64,000 nt of DNA from Streptomyces sp. NBC_01283 (lineage in GTDB: Bacteria > Actinomycetota > Actinomycetes > Streptomycetales > Streptomycetaceae), in the NCBI RefSeq assembly GCF_041435335.1, contig NZ_CP108430.1, forward strand, positions 558,001 through 622,000. Direction: 5' to 3'. How positions within the stretch are numbered: the stretch's first letter is position 1; each line of letters starts with the position of its first letter. The notes beneath the pieces were generated by a model, which was not told the origin of the DNA, did not search any database, and saw nothing but the letters and a program-made list of their open reading frames with translations. Below, piece after piece: positions 60,135-64,000 of the stretch. The translations under genes were made by a program, and so were the position numbers.

Positions 60135-61946
60135 TCAGCCCACGGGCTTGAGGGTGAGTGTCTGCTCGGCCGCGGTCCTGCCTCCGCCGACGCTGCCGCC
60201 GGTGGTGTCGGTCCAGGCACGCGTCGGGGTGGTCTCGGCCAGCCGCCCTCGGGCGTCGGAGAGGCCGATGACCAGGCCGCTGTAGCGGTTGACCAGGTGC
60301 GCGGTGTCCGTGGCGCGGCCTTGGGCGTCCCGGCCGGGGACGACGAACCACTGCTGGCCGACAGTGGGACCGGCCTGGGGCGCCGCGGTCACGGTGGGCT
60401 TGGCGGCCCAGGCGCGGCCGGCGTCGGTGGTGGAGTCGACGCCCAGGAGCCGCCCGGTTGCGGCGTTGGCGATGCGGTACGAGCCGTCGGCCTGGGAGGT
60501 GAAGCGCCAGTGGCCGCGCGGGGAGTCCTCGCCGGTCGGCCGTGAGGTCGTAGCGCTGCCGCCGGCCGACTGGGCAAGGACACGTCCCGCGCCGCTGCTG
60601 ATGGTGTAGGCGGTGCCGGTGTCGACGGGGGCGGCCGGGCTGCTGGTCTCGATGGTGGTGTCGTAGTACTCGCCGTCGGTGCCGCCCGAGCACTGGAAGG
60701 AGCAGTAACTGCGGAACTTCTTGCCGACGATCGTCGAGCCGGTCTTGTTGACCGAGTCGAGCATCCAGCGGTACCAGGATCCGGAGTGGTAGTCGCCGGT
60801 GTCGCCGATCAGCTCCCACTTCTGGGTGGCGAGGTCGTCGGTGGCGTAGAAGCGCTGCGGTTGGGTGCTGTCCTGGACGAGGGCCTCGGGCTGGCCGATG
60901 TACTTGCCGAGGTGGGCGTCGTACGCGATGTTCATGGTCAACAGGTCCGATTTGGCGGGCAGTTCACCGGCGGCCTGCTGTTCCCGCACGGAGCCTTCGG
61001 TGACTGGATCGTAGTCGTGCTCCACGGGGGTGTAGCCGGTGGAGTTGTCGGCGTCGACCGGTTCCATGTTGCTCTCCAGGCCGCCGATGCCGGGCTGCGA
61101 CCAGGCGCCGTCGTACCACTTCTTCCAGGAGCCGGGGGCCAGCTTGGCGGACATGGGGGCGCGGGCCACATGGGCCCGGCTGCCGTCCGTCCAGGCGCCC
61201 GGTACGCCGCCCTTGGGGATGACGCGGGAGTTGTAGTAGACGTAGAAATAGCCGGATGCGGTGTCCACGAACAGGCGCGCGTCGCCGTTGCCATAGTGGT
61301 ACGTCTCGTGCGGGAACGCCGTGTTGTCGCCTCGCTTGGTGCTGTACGGCGAGGTGAGGACGTGGTCCTTGATGTTCCAGGTCTTGCCCTGGTCCTTGGA
61401 GACGGCGTAGTCGATCGCGTCGTAGTGCAGGCCGTCACCGAAGGGCTGCGGGGTGAATTCGTTGTGGACCAGGCCGTACCAGTGGCCGGTGTCCGGGTCG
61501 ACCCACACACCCATGAGGTCGCAGTAGTTCTTCTGCGCGTAGTGCGAGGTGTCCGGGGCCGAGGTGGCCTCGCGGCCGGTGGGGCTGTTGTTGCAGCGCC
61601 AGGTGGTGTCGTTGTTGCGGTCCTTGGAGTTGGCGGGGCTGACCGCGTCGCTCAGCTTGGCGTCACGGGTGGCGGTGTCGAAGTCCTTGCCCGAGTAGAA
61701 CGTCCACTTGCGCGGGTCGTTGGCGCCGTACAGGGCGTGTGCGGACTGGTAGTGGAACGAGCCGTCCTTGTCGATATAGGTGGCGGCCGGGGTGTCGTCG
61801 GGGTGGGTCCAGGGGCCCTTCTGTCCGACGGCGACCTGGTAGGTGGGCGCGTCGGAGGCTGCCGGTGCGGGCGCTGCCACACCGAGCAGGACGGCGGCGC
61901 CCGCCGTGCAGGCGGCCAGGGTTCTTGCTCTGGAACGGAGTGACAC
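60135..61946 (-). CDS. Secreted protein with Asp-box (sialidase-like) and beta-trefoil lectin-like regions
   Basis: 603 residues from GTG 61946, with AGGAG 5 bases upstream. Signal peptide RTLAACTAGAAVLLGVAAPA, cut near APAAS. The N-terminal 400 residues look like a beta-propeller enzyme: AIDYAVSKDQGKTWNIKDHV holds an Asp-box (SxDxGxTW), with TGHWYGLVHNEFTPQPFGDG, GYFYVYYNSRVIPKGGV. The last 160 residues have ricin-type repeats (VLAQSAGG, IANAATGRLLGVDS, QQWFVVPGRDAQGRATDTAH, LVNRYSGLVIGLSDA with QxW). It likely binds and cleaves a glycan outside the cell. Partner gene upstream is a glycosidase-like pseudogene. Confidence 0.8.
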   Translation of the reverse strand: MSLRSRARTLAACTAGAAVLLGVAAPAPAASDAPTYQVAVGQKGPWTHPDDTPAATYIDKDGSFHYQSAHALYGANDPRKWTFYSGKDFDTATRDAKLSDAVSPANSKDRNNDTTWRCNNSPTGREATSAPDTSHYAQKNYCDLMGVWVDPDTGHWYGLVHNEFTPQPFGDGLHYDAIDYAVSKDQGKTWNIKDHVLTSPYSTKRGDNTAFPHETYHYGNGDARLFVDTASGYFYVYYNSRVIPKGGVPGAWTDGSRAHVARAPMSAKLAPGSWKKWYDGAWSQPGIGGLESNMEPVDADNSTGYTPVEHDYDPVTEGSVREQQAAGELPAKSDLLTMNIAYDAHLGKYIGQPEALVQDSTQPQRFYATDDLATQKWELIGDTGDYHSGSWYRWMLDSVNKTGSTIVGKKFRSYCSFQCSGGTDGEYYDTTIETSSPAAPVDTGTAYTISSGAGRVLAQSAGGSATTSRPTGEDSPRGHWRFTSQADGSYRIANAATGRLLGVDSTTDAGRAWAAKPTVTAAPQAGPTVGQQWFVVPGRDAQGRATDTAHLVNRYSGLVIGLSDARGRLAETTPTRAWTDTTGGSVGGGRTAAEQTLTLKPVG

Positions 61947-62002
61947 AAGGACTCCTCTCGGGGCCGGACACCTCAGGGGCGGTGCGCCCGCGAGGCGGTG
62001 GT

Positions 62003-64000
62003 TCACCATGCGAAGACCGCCCAGCCGCGGTGCGGCAGCGGGGTCTTGAGTTCCAGGGCGGGAACGGCCCCGGGGACGGCCCGCGTTCTGGGGGTAGCCG
62101 TTTCGGGGCCCGGCCGGGCGACGGACATTTCGATGCGGGCTTCTGCGGGTTCGGCCAGCGGTGCGAGCAGGGTGGCGCTCACGTCGTGGCCGGTTCCAGG
62201 CGGGTGGATGCGGGGGTGCGCCGGGTCGGCGCTGCCGTTGGCCACCGCGAGCCGGTGCCCCTCGGCGGAACGCGTCGCGTACGGGATCAGGTGCGGGGCG
62301 CCGCTCACCAAGGGCAGGCGGGGCTGTTCGCCCTCCAGGAAGCGGACCGTGGTGTGGAGCAGGCTGCGGCCTGCGTCGCTGCGGGCCAGGTCGGCGGGCG
62401 TCGTCGCGGCCAGGACCGCGACGCGCCCGCCCAGCGCGTTGACGAAGTGGCACCGGCCCGCGCCCCAGGGGCGGCCGTCGGGCGTCTGTATCCGGGTGAG
62501 GACGTGGGCGCCTGCCAGCGGTTCGATGCGGGCCAGCGCGGGCTGTACGTCGACGCTGAGGACCGCCCCCCTCCGTGCCGCACTCACCCGTGACCTGCTC
62601 GATCGCGTACGGGCCGGGGAGCGCCGGGTCCTCGCGACCGACCAGCTCACTCGCCCGCCCGCCCAGGAGTTCGGCGAACCCGCGCCGGGTCAGGGTGTGT
62701 GCGGCCACGCCGTCCAACAGCAGCCCGCCGCGCAGCAGTTCGTGCATCTCGTCGTCGTCGAAGGCGTGGACCATGCGGCCGAACAGGGCCTGGACCGGGG
62801 CCGGTTGCGCGGTGACCGGCACTCCGTAGCCGAGCAGGAAGTCCGCGGTCCGCGCCGGGTCGGCCGCCAGGTCCTGCATCCGGCCCGTCTCGGCCGGCAG
62901 CCGGGCGGCGGTGTCCTGCCGCCATGGCAGCCCCACGCCGAGCGGGACCCCCTCACCCTCGCCCGTACGGTGTGCGGCCAGCCAGTCGAGGGCCGGGCGG
63001 GAGCGGCGCAGCAGCCGGTCGATGCGCGGGAAGTTCTCGGCGTGCTCGGCTTGGGTGGGGTGGAGGTTCAGCAACAGCGCGTCGGCTCCGCAGAGTTGGG
63101 CGGTCACCATCTCCGACCAGGTCTGGGTGTCCGACTTCGACCACGCGGTGTGCGGCCAGTTCTCGATCTCCGGCTCGCAGGCCGTGCCGCGCGGGCGGAG
63201 CGGGCGCTGCGCTTCAAGGGACCAGAGCGCGGCGGCCAGGCCGCGTGCGGGGGTGTCGGAGTACGGGGCGAAGTGCGGCCGGTGGGTCACCTCGCGCCCC
63301 ACGGACAGCGCGGTGAACAGCGCCTGCCAGTCGCGGCCCTCCACGGAGTGCATCGCGGGCAGCGAGCTCATGAGTCCCAGGTGGGAGCGGCCGCCGGAGC
63401 GCCGGTTCACCACCTCCGCCAGGCCTTCGGCAACCTCCAGCTGGGCGGTGCGCCACACCTGCTGGAGCAGGGCGCGCCAGGGGTGGGGCGGGCCGGGCGC
63501 GGTGATGGCGGCGACCGCCTGCTCCCGGGTGACCGGCTCGCCCACGACCGCGGCCAGCCGCTCCAGCATGAGCGGCTCGAATCCGCCGCCCCAGTCGAGC
63601 GGGGCATGGTTGTGGTAGCGGAAGTCGTCCTCGACCCACAGCACCCGGAAGCCCAGCTCGGCGGCGAGCCCGTAGTGCGCATAGAGCCAGCGCCGCCACG
63701 CGGGGCAGGCGAAGGACGCCTGGGCGGCGGCGACTTGGCCCGTGGGCGAGACCATGGGCGCGAAGCCGAGCGTGCCGGCCCGGCCCCGGTCCGCGTGGCC
63801 GACGGTGACCCAGGGGTTGAGGCTGACGTCCAGACCGGCCGCGCTCAGCACGTCACGGGCCTCACCCGCGGCCGCGAACCAGCGCGCCTCGTCCGCTCCG
63901 GCGAGGTGCCCGGCGTACTGCTGCTCGGCGCCCAGCAACAGCACCACCTCCTCCACGCCGTTCTCGCCGCACACCTTCGCCAGGGCGCGGGCACGGTCGG
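62003..64000 (-). pseudogene. Glycoside hydrolase-like protein, frameshifted, 5' end beyond window
   Basis: The reading is open from the right edge, in a frame with VEEVVLLLGAEQQYAGHLAG, LDVSLNPWVTVGHADRGRAG, LWVEDDFRYHNHAPLDWGGG and IDRLLRRSRPALDWLAAHRT, all resembling TIM-barrel glycoside hydrolases. Near 62571 the frame is lost inside a run of six Gs (62566-62571 on the minus strand); removing one G continues smoothly to AVLSVDVQPALARIEPLAGA, HVLTRIQTPDGRPWGAGRCH and a stop at 62003. So the gene carries a +1 frameshift (or a sequencing error). N terminus lies outside the window. Confidence 0.75.

Noticed and set aside
60135..63974. A single 1279-residue minus-strand protein
   Set aside because: A signal peptide and strong ribosome site lie in the middle (61946), and the stretch between is out of frame with the glycosidase-like gene after a G-run frameshift. 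Two genes fit better than one.

Overview
The window reads as chromosomal DNA of a high-GC actinomycete, almost certainly Streptomyces. GC is very high with strong third-position bias. Many genes begin with GTG or TTG behind GGAGG-like sites. The gene families are typical of the genus: SpoIIE-type phosphatase, STAS antagonists, a deazaflavin (F420) oxidoreductase, lipoproteins, and many TetR/LysR/MerR/HxlR regulators. There is no tRNA, rRNA, CRISPR array, transposase or ribosomal-protein block. Lineage-specific accessory genes and an unusual number of truncated or deleted genes suggest a variable part of the chromosome, but position on the chromosome cannot be shown from sequence alone.

Layout. 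1-2.5 kb: xanthine dehydrogenase xdhA-xdhB (xdhB leaves the left edge). 3-8.4 kb: SMI1/KNR4 protein, TmrB-like P-loop protein, SDR, ABM monooxygenase, and a P450/TetR divergent pair with palindromic operators. 8.8-10.7 kb: an FHA domain fused to a flavoprotein monooxygenase. 11.3-12.4 kb: HAD-like protein and a small membrane ORF. 12.5-16.8 kb: a divergent four-gene cassette: SLOG-like nucleotide sensor, SLATT-like small membrane protein, a 735-aa protein with TIR-like motifs, and a translationally coupled helical-repeat (TPR-like) protein. This is the best candidate for an undescribed conflict/defence system. 16.8-20 kb: NTF2-like protein, truncated F420 oxidoreductase, zinc-ribbon protein, truncated secreted hydrolase, fabV. 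20-27.3 kb: APH-like kinase, alpha/beta hydrolase with divergent HxlR regulator, AMP-binding enzyme, STAS protein, dehydrogenase debris, MerR regulator, decayed PPOX protein.

27.5-35 kb: secreted serine hydrolase, membrane protein, FG-GAP protein, VOC protein, an epimerase-aldo/keto reductase operon with divergent LysR, STAS protein. 35.2-36.5 kb: NADP-type glutamate dehydrogenase gdhA with a possible GlnR box and a terminator. 36.9-43.3 kb: acetyltransferase remnant, SpoIIE phosphatase plus stand-alone MASE1 sensor, hydrolase, LppX-like lipoprotein, DUF3500, hypothetical. 43.4-48 kb: peptidoglycan-binding membrane protein, small conserved proteins, DUF1838, deleted methyltransferase, isochorismatase-like protein, DUF1963, lipoprotein. 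48-51 kb: LysR regulator divergent from a DrrA/DrrB-type exporter. 51-54 kb: NADP-binding reductase, IMPase-like protein, divergent LysR. 54.4-60.1 kb: response regulator, sensor kinase, and MacB/FtsX-type ABC ATPase and permease, which look like one cell-envelope stress/export unit. 60.1 kb to right edge: a bidirectional terminator, a secreted Asp-box/beta-trefoil protein and a glycosidase-like gene broken by one extra base in a G run.

Functionally the window is a set of short operons each paired with its own regulator. Start sites were chosen from Shine-Dalgarno spacing and are stated where uncertain. All family names come from motif recognition without database searches.
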